Part shown: positions 34,530 to 45,600 of the stretch, in pieces
Numbering within the stretch: position 1 is the stretch's first letter
Layout: each line of letters begins with the position of its first letter
Origin: Pseudomonas sp. R76
Lineage (GTDB): Bacteria > Pseudomonadota > Gammaproteobacteria > Pseudomonadales > Pseudomonadaceae
Direction of reading: 5' to 3'
NCBI RefSeq assembly: GCF_009834565.1
Contig: NZ_CP019428.1
Location: 3,348,001 to 3,412,000, forward strand
Length of the DNA: 64,000 nt
Translations under genes and position numbers: made by a program
Notes under the pieces: model-generated
What the model was told of the DNA's origin: nothing
The model's input: the letters and a program-made list of their open reading frames with translations, nothing else
The model's database searches: none

Positions 34530-35858
34530 TTAGAACAGGGCGTAGGTGTAGCTGAAGATAACGCGAGCCTGATCGACCGCGCCGACATTTGGAACACCGC
34601 TGCGAAAACTGCCTTCGCGCAGGCTCGCGCCCAAGCCTTTGAGGGCCCCGCTTTGCACCACGTAGTCGATACGCGCATCACGTTCCCACTCCGAATAGCG
34701 CTCGCCGCCGGCTGATCGAATGTTATCGCCATGCAGGTACAGTACTGACGTAGTCAGGCCGGGTATGCCCAGGGCCGCAAAGTCATAGGCGTACTGACCG
34801 AAAGAGGTGTTTTCGCCGGCACGGATAAAGGAGTTGTCCATCACGTCGGTGATCAGGTACACGCTCGCGCCGCCATTGCCTTCGTTGTTGCCGTTGCCGT
34901 CCAGCACGTTGCCCTGGTTGAGGTACACCACGCCGCCGGAGTCGGACACTTGCTGGCGGCCGAGCATGACGGCGTGGCCGCCCAGGGTGTAGGTGAACGC
35001 GGCGCTCCAGGTGGTGTTATCGACTTTGCCGGGGTTGCTAGCGTAGCCCCCGTTGTTGTTGAACACATACCCTGGCTGGCCATTTTTGCCTTGGGAGGTG
35101 CTGTTGAAGTAGCGCAAGTCGGTTTTGAAGCGTGAATTGTCATTAAGCTGGGTGGTGTTCAACAGACCCAGGAAGGTCTGGTTGTAATAGTCGCTGAGGT
35201 TGGCACGGTAGAGTTGTACGGTGGTGTCTTTGTTGGGTTTCCAATCGGCGCCGGCGTAGGTGAACGTGCTGCCCTCGGTGCCGCCCGCAACGGCTAGCGC
35301 GGTGGCGTTGGATGACGCGCGACCGGTAGAACGGTCCAGGTGCCCGGCATTGATCGTCAGGTTGTCGATTTCCCTGGAGGTCATCGTTACACCTTCAAGG
35401 GTTTGCGGCAGCAGCCGGCCATCATTGGCGACGAGAATCGGCAGGTTGGGGGAGAGTGCGCCGCCTGCGTGAAACTCGGTCTTGGACAGCCGGACCTTGG
35501 CATTCCCGGCCAGGCGGCTCCAGTCGTCGACCGGGCTGCCGTCAGCGCTTACCGGGGAAAGCGAGTTCTGTGTCGTGGCACTCGGATGCTGGGTGCCGCC
35601 GGACAGATTGAATGCCTGCAGTGCTTGCAGATCAACACCAAAGCCCACGGTGCCTTGGGTAAAACCCGACAGATAATCGAGTTTGAAACCCTGGGTGAGT
35701 TGGTTCTGGTCGACGCCGGGCGTATTGGGGTTATCACTGCGCAAGTAGAATGTGCGTGCGCCGAGGGTAGCGCTGCTGTCATCGACGAAACCTGCGGCCA
35801 GGGCCTGCTGGGCCAGGAATGTTGCCGTTATCGCGAGTGCCAGGGTGGATCTTTTCAT
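34530..35858 (-). CDS. OprD-family outer-membrane porin
   Basis: This 442-residue porin has a signal peptide (MKRSTLALAITATFLAQQALA) and the OprD pattern LDYLSGFTQGTVGFGVDLQALQAFNL, SKTEFHAGGALSPNLPILVANDGRLLPQT and a C-terminal YTYAL-F. The ATG at 35858 follows TAGGAGCG. It is only moderately similar to the porin at 26872. It lies between the MFS symporter and the LacI regulator on the same strand, so it likely admits the same nucleoside-like substrate through the outer membrane. Confidence 0.92.
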   Translation of the reverse strand: MKRSTLALAITATFLAQQALAAGFVDDSSATLGARTFYLRSDNPNTPGVDQNQLTQGFKLDYLSGFTQGTVGFGVDLQALQAFNLSGGTQHPSATTQNSLSPVSADGSPVDDWSRLAGNAKVRLSKTEFHAGGALSPNLPILVANDGRLLPQTLEGVTMTSREIDNLTINAGHLDRSTGRASSNATALAVAGGTEGSTFTYAGADWKPNKDTTVQLYRANLSDYYNQTFLGLLNTTQLNDNSRFKTDLRYFNSTSQGKNGQPGYVFNNNGGYASNPGKVDNTTWSAAFTYTLGGHAVMLGRQQVSDSGGVVYLNQGNVLDGNGNNEGNGGASVYLITDVMDNSFIRAGENTSFGQYAYDFAALGIPGLTTSVLYLHGDNIRSAGGERYSEWERDARIDYVVQSGALKGLGASLREGSFRSGVPNVGAVDQARVIFSYTYALF

Positions 35859-35986
35859 GACGACGCTCCTATCAATGTGCCGTTTTTCAGGCATGGCTTC
35901 GCCCGGCTGTTGATTCACAGTCGTGCGGGTTGGCGCCTTCTACGAGGCGTCAGGGGGTGCTGGTGTTTACGGGTGAAGGGCCTGCG

Positions 35987-37381
35987 TTAGATGGCATCTT
36001 CCAGCGCGTTGAGGTCGCGACCACGGGTTTCCGGAGCGACAAACGTGGTGAAGAAACCAATGCCGGCCATGGCGGCAAAGTAGGTTGCGATCGGCCACCA
36101 ATGGCCGGTCCAGGACAACAGCGCCGCCGCAATCAATGGTGCAGTGCCGCCCGAGAGGATCGAGCCGAGCTCCTTGGCCAACGCCAATTGGGTGTAGCGG
36201 TTTTTCACGCCGAACATCTCGACGCTCCACGCCGCTTGCACACCGAAGATGCCCAGTGATGCCAGGCCCATGCCGACCACCATGGTGGCGATGACGGTCA
36301 GCGGGTCGCGTGAATCGAGCAGCATGAATGCCGGAAATGCATAGACCATCAATAACAGGCAAAACCCGCGGTACACCACGCGGCGGCCGAAACGGTCGGA
36401 CAGCCAGCCGGCCAGCGGGATGATCAAGAAACCCAGGATTGAAGCAATCAACACCGCCTGGGTTGCGACCGACTTGTTCACAGTCAGCACTTTCACCACA
36501 TAGCCGACGATAAACCCCTGAGCCAGGTAGGACGGGCCGTTTTCGCCGATGCGCAAACCCACCATGGTCAGGAACGCGCGGCGGTTTTTCCAGACACCGA
36601 CTGATGGCGTGTGCAAGGGCAGGGCGGCCCTTCGTGTGTCGCGCTGTGCTTGAAGTTCGGCCTTTCTTTGTTCGAACACCGGGGTTTCCTGCAGGTTGCG
36701 TCGTAGCCACAACGCAGCCAGCGCGATCAGCGAACTGCACAGGAACGGGATGCGCCAGCCCCAGTCCTGCAGTTGCTGTTGATCCATCTGTATCACCGCC
36801 AACCACACCAACGAGGCCACTAACGTACCGCTGTTGGAGCCCAAGGCGATCACCGAAGACACTAGGCCCCGGCGCCTGGCCGGTGCGAACTCGCCGAGCA
36901 TCACAGTGCCCGCCGCGAGCTCGGCGCCGGCGCCAAAGCCTTGGGTGAACCGCAGCAGCACCAGGCAGATCGGAGCCCAGATGCCGATGGATGCGTAACT
37001 GGGGATCAGGCCGATCATCGTAGTAGAAGCGCCCATCAGCACAACGGTGGACACCATCACCACCTTGCGGCCCTGGCGGTCGCCCAGCCAGCCGAAGAAC
37101 AATGCGCCGATGGGGCGCGCCACGAAACCGACCGACCAGGTCGCGAAGGTCGACAACAAGGCCATGGCCGGTGTGACATTGGGAAAAAACACGTCGCCGA
37201 AGATCAGACCGGCCGCCAACCCATACAGGGCAAAGTCGGCATATTCCATTGCCGTGCCCAACCAGCAGGCAAGAGTGGCGCGGTACATCTCCCGGCGCCC
37301 ACGCGGGGTGGACAGACTTTCATCCGCTGCGCCACGGCCTGCCGACGAGGCGGGATAGGCGGTTTGTTCAAGCATGGACAT
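35987..37381 (-). CDS. MFS transporter, metabolite:H+ symporter (MHS) type
   Basis: This 464-residue protein has 12 hydrophobic helices. Its MHS-type features are TLACWLGTAMEYADFALYGLAAG near the start, FVARPIGALFFGWLGDRQGRK in loop 2-3, and RFTQGFGAGAELAAGTVMLGEFAP. The ATG at 37381 is 7 nt after GGGAG. It would import an organic solute across the inner membrane. It leads a minus-strand block of MFS, porin, regulator and nucleoside hydrolase and has the shared palindrome 59 nt upstream. Confidence 0.9.
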   Translation of the reverse strand: MSMLEQTAYPASSAGRGAADESLSTPRGRREMYRATLACWLGTAMEYADFALYGLAAGLIFGDVFFPNVTPAMALLSTFATWSVGFVARPIGALFFGWLGDRQGRKVVMVSTVVLMGASTTMIGLIPSYASIGIWAPICLVLLRFTQGFGAGAELAAGTVMLGEFAPARRRGLVSSVIALGSNSGTLVASLVWLAVIQMDQQQLQDWGWRIPFLCSSLIALAALWLRRNLQETPVFEQRKAELQAQRDTRRAALPLHTPSVGVWKNRRAFLTMVGLRIGENGPSYLAQGFIVGYVVKVLTVNKSVATQAVLIASILGFLIIPLAGWLSDRFGRRVVYRGFCLLLMVYAFPAFMLLDSRDPLTVIATMVVGMGLASLGIFGVQAAWSVEMFGVKNRYTQLALAKELGSILSGGTAPLIAAALLSWTGHWWPIATYFAAMAGIGFFTTFVAPETRGRDLNALEDAI

Positions 37382-37439
37382 CAAAAAACTCCCGATCTGA
37401 GGATGTGCCAAGCACCACTCGATCCCTTGTTCCACAGCT

Positions 37440-37455
37440 ATCTACGCGCGTAGAT
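37440..37455. promoter_or_regulatory. LacI operator upstream of the MFS symporter
   Basis: ATCTACGCGCGTAGAT is a 16-bp perfect palindrome 59 nt upstream of the MFS start. Its core TCTAC-GCGC-GTAGA matches that at 34388-34407, so the nearby LacI regulator is the likely binder. Confidence 0.75.
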
Positions 37456-37795
37456 TCCAGCCCTTGAAAAACGGCCCGAAGATGAACCTCAAAGGCCGAT
37501 GCTGACAATCGATGGAGCGGTGTTGGGCAATGACTAGCGTATTGGGTCAGGAAGACGGGTGTGACCTGCCTCCGGGCCGGATTCTAGGCAGGGATATGTT
37601 GCGGGCCGATGACAGACAGTCGCGCCTTTTCCAAGGCAATCGGTGGCGTGCGGGGCAGGCGCTGAGGTTCGAGGTGCTGCTGTTCAACTAGCGTTGCTCA
37701 CGCCGGCTTATGGATCCTCGGTTCACAGTCAGGCGATGGACAACCCAAAAACCATTCGCGCCCCATAAACCAATGCCGTTGTTTTAGCCAGAATA

Positions 37796-37864
37796 CAAAC
37801 ATGAAACATTCTGTAAAGATTTCATGTTTGACAAATTGACGCCAAAAAAATGCTTCCATAGTAT
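37796..37864 (+). promoter_or_regulatory. Promoter and dyad operator for the TpsB-TpsA operon
   Basis: CAAACATGAAA (37796-37806) and TTTCATGTTTG (37820-37830) are perfect inverted 11-bp arms around 13 nt. They directly precede a sigma-70-like pair, TTGACG (37836-37841) and TAGTAT (37859-37864), 17 bp apart. A DNA-binding protein here would control the whole secretion island. Confidence 0.5.
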
Positions 37865-37909
37865 CGCCGCCCAGTGATGGCACTAAGCCATTTAGTCAAG
37901 GGAATGGCC

Positions 37910-39619
37910 ATGCGAGTTTCAATCCTCACAGTGAGTTGCCACGCGCTGGCACTGGCAGGTCTCGCGGTGGCCATGACGCTGCAGGCGGCGCCCAACCCGG
38001 GTGATACCGACCTGATTCGCGACCGCCAGGACCGCCTGCTCGAAGAACAACGCCGCCGCCTGGATGGCCTCAAGGACCTGCCCGGTAGCGCCACACCGGC
38101 AACCGCGCCCAACGCGGCTGCGGATAATCGCTGTTTCCCCATCAAGACCGTCCAACTCACTGGTGCAGACGCGCTTGGCGCCAACGAACGCACGCAGATA
38201 CTGGCGCCTTATACCGGGCAATGCCTGGGCGTGGCGCAGCTCAATGCGCTGCTTAAAACCATCACCGAGCGCTACATCGACAAAGGCCTGGTGACCAGCC
38301 GCGCCTACTTGCCGCAACAGGATCTGTCCAGTGGCAACCTGAACGTGCAGGTGGTGGAGGGCCGCCTCGAAGGCTTGAAGGGCGCCGAGGGCAGTGGCTT
38401 TTCCGAGCGCCAGCTGGCCCAGGTGTTTCCCGGCAAGCCCGGTGATGTGCTCAACCTGCGGGAAATCGAGCAGATGGTTGACCAGCTCAATCGCTTGCCG
38501 TCGAACCAGGCACAAATGGAGCTGGCGCCGGGCAAGGCGGTGGGCGGCAGCGACGTGCTGGTCAAGAACAGCGCGCAAAAGCCCTGGCGCGCCGGTGTGT
38601 CCTACGGCAACGACGGTCAGCGCAGCACCGGTCGCCAGCAGGCTGGCACCAGCTTCGATTGGGACAACCCGCTGGGGCTGTCCGACCAACTCTCGCTGCG
38701 CGCCGGGCACGATGTGGTCAGTGATACCCGCAAGAATTCGCGCAACGCGATGCTCAATTACAACCTGCCGTTCGGCTGGTGGAACCTCAACTACAGCTAC
38801 AGCGAAAGCGAGTACCGCTCCCAGGCCCAGGCCAACGGTTTCAGCTTCAAGCAAAGCGGCGACAGCCAGAACCATCAATTGCGCCTTGAGCGGGTGATCT
38901 ACCGCGACGCGCTGAGCAAAACCTCGCTGAGCACCGGCGTGTCCTACCTCAGCACCCACAACTACATCGAAGACAGCAAGCTGGCCCTGAGCAGCAACCG
39001 CATCAGCGAAGCCCAATTCGGCATCAACCATGGCCGGCGCATTGGCGGTGCTTTTCTCAACATCGACCTGGGCATGCAGGACGGCATCGGCGCCTTCGAT
39101 GCGCAAAGCAATCGCGACGTCAAAGCCGGACAGCCCGACGCGCGCTACCGTAAATACACCGCCACCCTCAGCTATTTGCAGCCGTTCAAGCTGTGGGACG
39201 AGTCATTCAGTTTCACCAGCCTGATGACCGGGCAACACAGTGAAGACGTGCTGTTCAGCCCACAGCGCACCAGCCTGGGCGGGCAGTCGTCGATTCGTGG
39301 GTATCAGGACCAGTCCCTCACCGGCGACAGCGGCGGTTACTGGCGCAACGACCTGCGCTGGACCCGCCCGGTGACCTGGAGCTGGATGCACACCGTGTTT
39401 GCCGAGTACGGCAGCAGCCTCGGCTATGACCAGGGCGTGATCAGCCACGGGCGCTACAACCCGGACCAGCACGGGCGCATGACCAGTGACGCGCTGGAGT
39501 TGTTTGCCCGCGGCCCCAACGTCGCCGCCACCGTGACCTTTGCGCATTCGCTGGAGCGACCGGACGCCATCACCGAGCGTGAAGCCCCGATCTATTTCCG
39601 TCTGGATTTCTTCCTCTAA
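37910..39619 (+). CDS. TpsB/CdiB outer-membrane transporter (ShlB/FhaC family)
   Basis: This 569-residue Omp85-family protein exports the large TpsA encoded next to it. A signal peptide (MRVSILTVSCHALALAGLAVAMTLQA) is followed by a helix-rich linker and a POTRA domain (CFPIKTVQLTGADAL and later LNVQVVEGRLEG). A 16-strand barrel comes next with the L6 motif IRGY at residues 462-465, and the C-terminal strand ends RLDFFL. The ATG at 37910 is preferred because AAGGGA lies 6 nt upstream; the starts at 37874 and 37904 lack such a site. TpsA begins 30 nt later. Confidence 0.93.
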   Translation: MRVSILTVSCHALALAGLAVAMTLQAAPNPGDTDLIRDRQDRLLEEQRRRLDGLKDLPGSATPATAPNAAADNRCFPIKTVQLTGADALGANERTQILAPYTGQCLGVAQLNALLKTITERYIDKGLVTSRAYLPQQDLSSGNLNVQVVEGRLEGLKGAEGSGFSERQLAQVFPGKPGDVLNLREIEQMVDQLNRLPSNQAQMELAPGKAVGGSDVLVKNSAQKPWRAGVSYGNDGQRSTGRQQAGTSFDWDNPLGLSDQLSLRAGHDVVSDTRKNSRNAMLNYNLPFGWWNLNYSYSESEYRSQAQANGFSFKQSGDSQNHQLRLERVIYRDALSKTSLSTGVSYLSTHNYIEDSKLALSSNRISEAQFGINHGRRIGGAFLNIDLGMQDGIGAFDAQSNRDVKAGQPDARYRKYTATLSYLQPFKLWDESFSFTSLMTGQHSEDVLFSPQRTSLGGQSSIRGYQDQSLTGDSGGYWRNDLRWTRPVTWSWMHTVFAEYGSSLGYDQGVISHGRYNPDQHGRMTSDALELFARGPNVAATVTFAHSLERPDAITEREAPIYFRLDFFL

Positions 39620-39649
39620 CTTTTTTGCCTTCGTGCATCGAGACTTCAC

Positions 39650-42600
39650 ATGGACGTCCGCCAGTTCGCCTTTCTTGCGCGCCAGCCTTCTGCAGCGCTG
39701 AAAAACCGCACGTCGTTTCTGGGCCTGCCCAAACGCGGGCTGGCGCTGATTCTGGCGAACGCGCTGTTCTGGCAGCCGTTGCTGGCGCAGGCGGACGGCA
39801 TTGTCGTGAATGCGCCCGGCACCACCCTGGCGCAAGCCGGCAATGGCGTGCCGATTGTCAACATCGCGGCGCCGAATGCGGCGGGCCTGTCCCATAACCA
39901 GTTCCATGACTACAACGTCGGCACGCAAGGCCTGATCCTCAATAACGCCACCGACCGCACCCAAAGCACACAGCTGGGCGGGATCATTGTCGGCAACCCC
40001 AACTTCAACGGGCAGGCCGCCAGCACCATCCTCAACGAAGTCAACGGCGGCAGCCCGAGCCAGTTGCGCGGCTACACCGAAGTGGCGGGGCAGTCAGCGC
40101 ATGTGATTGTCGCCAACCCCTACGGCGTGAGCTGCAACGGCTGCGGTTTTATCAACACGCCGCAAGTGACGCTGACCACCGGCCAGGCCGTGATTGAAAA
40201 CGGCAAGGTCAGCCGCTACCAGGTGGACCAGGGCAGTGTGTCGGTTGATGGCGACGGCCTGAACGCGAGCAACGTCGGCCAGTTCGAAATCATCACCCGC
40301 GCCGCGCACATCAACGCGCAGATTCAGGCGCAAAAGCTGGCCATTGTCGCCGGGCGCAATGACGTCGACGCCGGCACCTTGAATGCCACCGCACGCGCCG
40401 CCGACGGCAGCGCCGCCCCGACGCTGGCGATCGACTCATCGGCGTTGGGCGGGATGTACGCCGGCACGATCAGGCTGGTGGGCACCGAGGCGGGCGTCGG
40501 GGTACGGCTTGCCGGCAACATGGTTGCCGGGGGCGATATCCGCATCGATGCCAACGGCCACCTGAACCTGGGGCAAACCTCGGCCGGCAGTGCCTTGAAT
40601 GTGACCGCCCAAAGTGTGGAAACCCAAGGCGCGGTGTATGCCGGTACAGATCTGGCGATCAAGGCCCAGGGCGACCTCAGCAACGCCAACAACCTCGCAG
40701 CCCGCAACAGCATCACCCTCGACAGCGGCGCTCACCTGAGCAACAGCGGCATTATCGAAGCGGGCGTAAATGCCGATAACAGCCGCAATACCAATGGCGA
40801 TGTGCGCCTGACTGCGCAAACCCTGGACAACACCGGCAACACCGTGATCGCCAGCCGTGACCTGACGGTAAATGCCGCTGCGCTGGTCAACCGGCACGGC
40901 ACCCTCAGCGCCCAGCGCCAGGGCCAGATCAACGCCGATCAGTTGGACAACCAGAGCCAGGGCCGGATTATCAGCAACGGCCAGCTCACCGCACAAATCG
41001 CCGGGCAACTGCTCAACCAGACCGGCCTGTTCGCCGCCACCGGTGACCTGCAACTGAGCGCCGCCAGCCTCGACAATAGCCTCAAGGGCACCCTCAGCGG
41101 CCAACACACGGTCAGCCTCAACGCAGGCAGCCTGGACAACAGTGGCCAAGGCAGCGTGTATGCCAAAGACGACCTGTCGTTGGTGCTGCGCAATCAGCTC
41201 AATAACACCCAGGGTGTGGTGCACAGCGACAACAGTTTTGGCGCGCAGGTAGGCAACCTGATCAACGACGGCGGGGCCATCAGCAGTGCCGGGCCATGGG
41301 CGCTCACCAGCCAGGGCGCGATCAGCAACCGGGGCGGCCAGTTGTACAGCGCCCGCAGCCTGACCCTGGACCTGAACCACGCGCAATTGGACAACACCGG
41401 TGGCCTGATCAACACCCCGGGCGCGCTGCTGCTCAACCATCTCGCCACGGTGGGCAATAGTGGCGGTGAAATTTCCAGCGCGCAGGCCTTTACGCTTGCC
41501 GCGCAGAACCTCGATAACAGCGGCGGCAAGGTGATCAGCGACCAGGCGCTGAACCTGCAGGTCGACCAGTTGCTGGCGAACCTCAACGGTGAAATTTCGG
41601 CAGCCGGGCTCACGGCGCACGTGGGCACGCTGGACAACACCCACGGCTTGCTCAGCAGCTCGACCGATTTGGCGCTGAGCGTGGGCGGCAGCCTGGTCAA
41701 CGACGGCGGCGAGGTGTCGAGCGCCGGTGCCAGCGTGGTCAAAGCCGCGGCGCTGAGCAACAAGGGCGGGCACGTACTGGGCGATAACAGCCTCGACCTG
41801 AGCGTCCTCGGCGCACTCGGCAATCAGGGCGGCACCCTCGGCGCCGGCCAGCGCTTGCAGGTGAACGCTGCCAGCCTGGACAACAGCCAGTCCGGCAGCC
41901 TCGTCAGCGATGGCAGCCTGAACGCAAGCGTAGACGGCCTGCTCGACAACCACGCTCAAGGCAGCGTGCTGGCCAAGGGCGCGGTGGGCATCCAGTCCGC
42001 CAGCCTGGACAACCGCACCGGTTTGATTCGAGCCAACCAGAACCTGAACCTGCACACCGGCCAGGTGGACAACCGCCAGGGCGTGATCAACAGCCAGCAG
42101 GCGCTGGGCTTTGTTGGCCAGTCGCTGAATAACAGTAATGGCTTGATCAGCGCCACCGGCCCGCTGCACCTGGCCTTCGATAGCGCCAGCAACGCCAAGG
42201 GCCGTATCGCCAGCCAAGGCGACCTCGACGCAACCCTGGGGACACTGACTCAACAAGGCGGGGAGCTGACGGCCCAGGGCACGCTGACGCTGAATGCCAA
42301 CACCCTCGACAACAGCAACGGCGGGCTGGTAGCGGCGACAAAAGCGCTGAAACTGGCGGTTGATAGCACCGACAACCGCGCCGGGGAGATTTCCAGCCAG
42401 CAAGATGTCGCGCTGACCGGCCAGCAACTGGACAACAGCGGCGGCAAGCTGCTCGCCGCGACGGCACTGGAGCTGGCCGTGGCCCAGGTGATCAACCAGG
42501 CCAAAGGGCTGGTGTTCGCACAGGATGCGCACCTTGTCGGCACGCGCCTGGACAACACCCAAGGCAGCGTCGCCGCCCAGCACTCGCTGGCGATTCAACT

Positions 42601-45600
42601 GGCGCCGGCCGCATTGGCGGGTGCCAGCCTGATCAACGCCGGTGGCACCCTCAGCAGCGAAGGCAACCTGACGCTGCTCGGCCAACGCCTCGACAACAGC
42701 AGTGGCAAGGTCACCAGCGCCGGTATGCTCAGCGTGACCAGCAGCTCCGAGCTGTTGAACCTGGGCGGCACCTTCGATTCGGCACACGGCCTGACACTCA
42801 CCAGCGCCAGCCTCGACAACAGCGGGCAAGGCCTGATCAAAAGTGACGGCGCCGCCAGCGTCACCACCGGCCAGTTCAATAACGCCACCGGCGGTGCCCT
42901 CACCAGCACCGGCAAGCTCGACCTGACCGCGACCCAGGTCACCAACGGCGGGCGTATTGCCAGCGCCGATGTACTCACCGCCAGCGTCAGCGGCCTGACC
43001 CAACAGGGCGGCCAACTGTTCAGCAACACCCAACTGAACCTGAACCTCAACGGCGGCGACCTGAGCAACGGCGGCTTGATCAATGCGCCAATCCTGCTGC
43101 TGAGCAACCTGGGAAACCTGAGTAACCAGGGCGGTGAAATCTCCAGCCAGACCGCGTTCTCGCTGGCGGCGCACAGCCTGGACAACAGCAACGGCAAACT
43201 CATCAGCAATCAGGCCCTGAGCCTCACTGCAGACCAGCAACTGGGCAACGTCAACGGCCACATCAGCGCCCTGGGTTTTACTTCCAGCAGCGCGCAACTG
43301 GATAACACCGACGGCGTCATCAGCAGCCATGGCGGCGTCGACATCACTGCCCGTGACCAACTCACCAACCTACGCGGCAGCCTGATCGGCGATGGCGCGC
43401 TGCTGCTCACCACCGCCAGCCTCGACAACCGCAGTGGTCAAGTGGCCGGCAAGGCCGACACCACGCTCAACGCCAGCGCCATCAACAACCAGCACGGCCA
43501 GTTGGTCAGCACCGACACCTTGCACATCCGCGCTGCCAGCCTGGATAACCGCACGGGCCTGGTCGGCGCCACCCACGCATTGACACTGGACGTGGCCAGC
43601 CTCGACAACCGCGCGGGCGAGTTGACCGGCAGCGCCGATGTCAGCGTGAATGCCCAGCGCCTGGACAACAGCGACGGCGGCAAACTGCTCGCGGCGAACG
43701 CCCTGAGCCTGACCGTTGACCAATTGCTTAACCGAACGCTGGGCCAGCTCAACGGCCAGCGCGTGACACTCAGCGGCTCGACGCTGGACAACAGCGGCGG
43801 CAAGGTTTTCAGCCAGCAGCCGCTGATGCTGACCCTGACCGGTGATGTCGACAACACTCAAGGCGTGTTGAGCAGTGAAAGCCAACTGAGCCTCAGTGCC
43901 GCCAATCTCAACAATGCCCAAGGCAGCATTTCCAGCGCACAAGACCTGACGCTGGGCCTGCGCGGCCAGGTCAACAACCTTGGCGGCGAACTGCTGACCG
44001 ACGGCGCCCTGGGCCTGAATAGCCTCGGGCTGAGTAACGCCCAAGGCAGCCTCAGCGCTAAAGGCGCGATGGCGCTGGTCACCGGTGACCTGAGCAACCA
44101 GAACGGCAGCATCAGCGGCGGCGACAGCCTGAACCTCACTGCCGGCCAACTGAGCAACGGCGGCAGCATTGGCAGCAGCAACGCGCTGACCGCCAGCGTG
44201 AGCGGCCTGGACCAGCAGGGCGGCAAGCTGTTCAGCAACGGCGCGCTGACGCTCGACGTGAACAACGGCGTGTTGAACAACAGCGGCGGCTTGATCAATT
44301 CGGCCGGGGCGCTGCAACTCAACCACCTCACCGACGTCACCAATAGCAACGGTGAAATCTCCAGCGGCCAGGCCTTCACGCTGGCCGCGCGCACCCTCGA
44401 CAACAGCAACGGTAAGCTGCTGAGTAACCAAGCGCTGACCCTGCGCATCAACCAGGCGCTGACAAACATCAAGGGTTTGATCGGCGCCGCCGGCCTCGAC
44501 GCCCACGCCGCCTCGGTGGACAACAACAATGGCACCCTGAACAGCCGGGGCGACCTGCAACTGGCCAGCGATGGCCTGCTGAACAACACCGGCCTTGGCC
44601 TGATCCACAGCCAGGGCAACCTGAACCTCTCCGCAGCCAGCCTGAACACCGGCAACGGCGGTGAAGTGTCGGCTGTCGGCACGCTCGACCTGAGCACCGG
44701 CACCTTGACCTCGGCAAACGGCCGGGTGACTGGCGAGCAACGCGTGACCGTAGACCTGAGCTACGGCAACCTGGATAACGGCGACCTCGATAACCATGGC
44801 GGCCTGATCCTCGGCAAAGGCCCGCTGACGATCAACCACCTGCGTGACCTCAACAACATAGGCGGTGAAATCTCCAGCCAGCAGAACCTGACGCTGGCCG
44901 CGCGTACGCTGGACAACAGCGCCGGCAAGCTGATCAGCAGCCAGGCATTGACCCTCGGCGCGGCCAACTTGATCAACGCCAATGGCCTGGTGTCGGGCTG
45001 GCAGAGCCTCGGCTTCAGCGGCGGCAGCCTCGACAACCGCAACAACGGCACGTTTTCCAGCCGCAGCGGCGCGATGGCAGTCAACCTCACGGGCGCACTG
45101 CTCAACAGCGGCGCCGGTGCGCTGGTCAGCCAGGGCCGGCTGGACATCCACGCGGCCAGCCTCGACAACAGCAGTGGCGGGATTCTGTCCAGCGCCGCCG
45201 GGCAGGGCCTGACGGTCAGCGGGCTGCTGAACAACAGTGGCGGCGGTTTGATCGACAGCGGCGCGACCCTCGACGTGCAGGCAGCGACCCTGGGCAACGA
45301 CGCCGGCAAGATCAATGCGCAGCAGGCGCTGGCGGTGAATGCCACCGACCTGAGTAACAACGCCGGCACCCTGGCAGGCAACGCCGCAGTAACCCTCAAC
45401 CTGCTCGGCAACCTGATCAACACCCACGGCACACTGGCCAGCGCCGGGCCCTTGCTGTTGCAGCGCGCCACCCAGGTCAACAACCAGGGCGGGCAAATAG
45501 TCAGCCAGAACCTGCTGAGCCTGTTTGCCGGGGCGATCGACAACAGCCAGCACGGCACCCTCGCGGGCACCGGCAACGTCGCGATCAACACCCGTGGCCT

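Larger units (their letters stand above)
37382..37909. other. Regulatory intergenic region between MFS symporter and TpsB
   Basis: About 530 bp without a convincing gene. It contains the LacI operator (37440-37455) and a 53-codon open frame at 37530-37691 that I do not believe. It also holds a 34-bp segment (37708-37741) with 27/34 identity to 32299-32332 at the end of the nucleoside hydrolase, and the TpsB promoter with an 11-bp dyad (37796-37864). Confidence 0.5.

Noticed and set aside
37530..37691. A 53-codon frame between the MFS and TpsB genes
   Set aside because: No ribosome site, no recognisable sequence and unremarkable codon use; left as part of the intergenic description.
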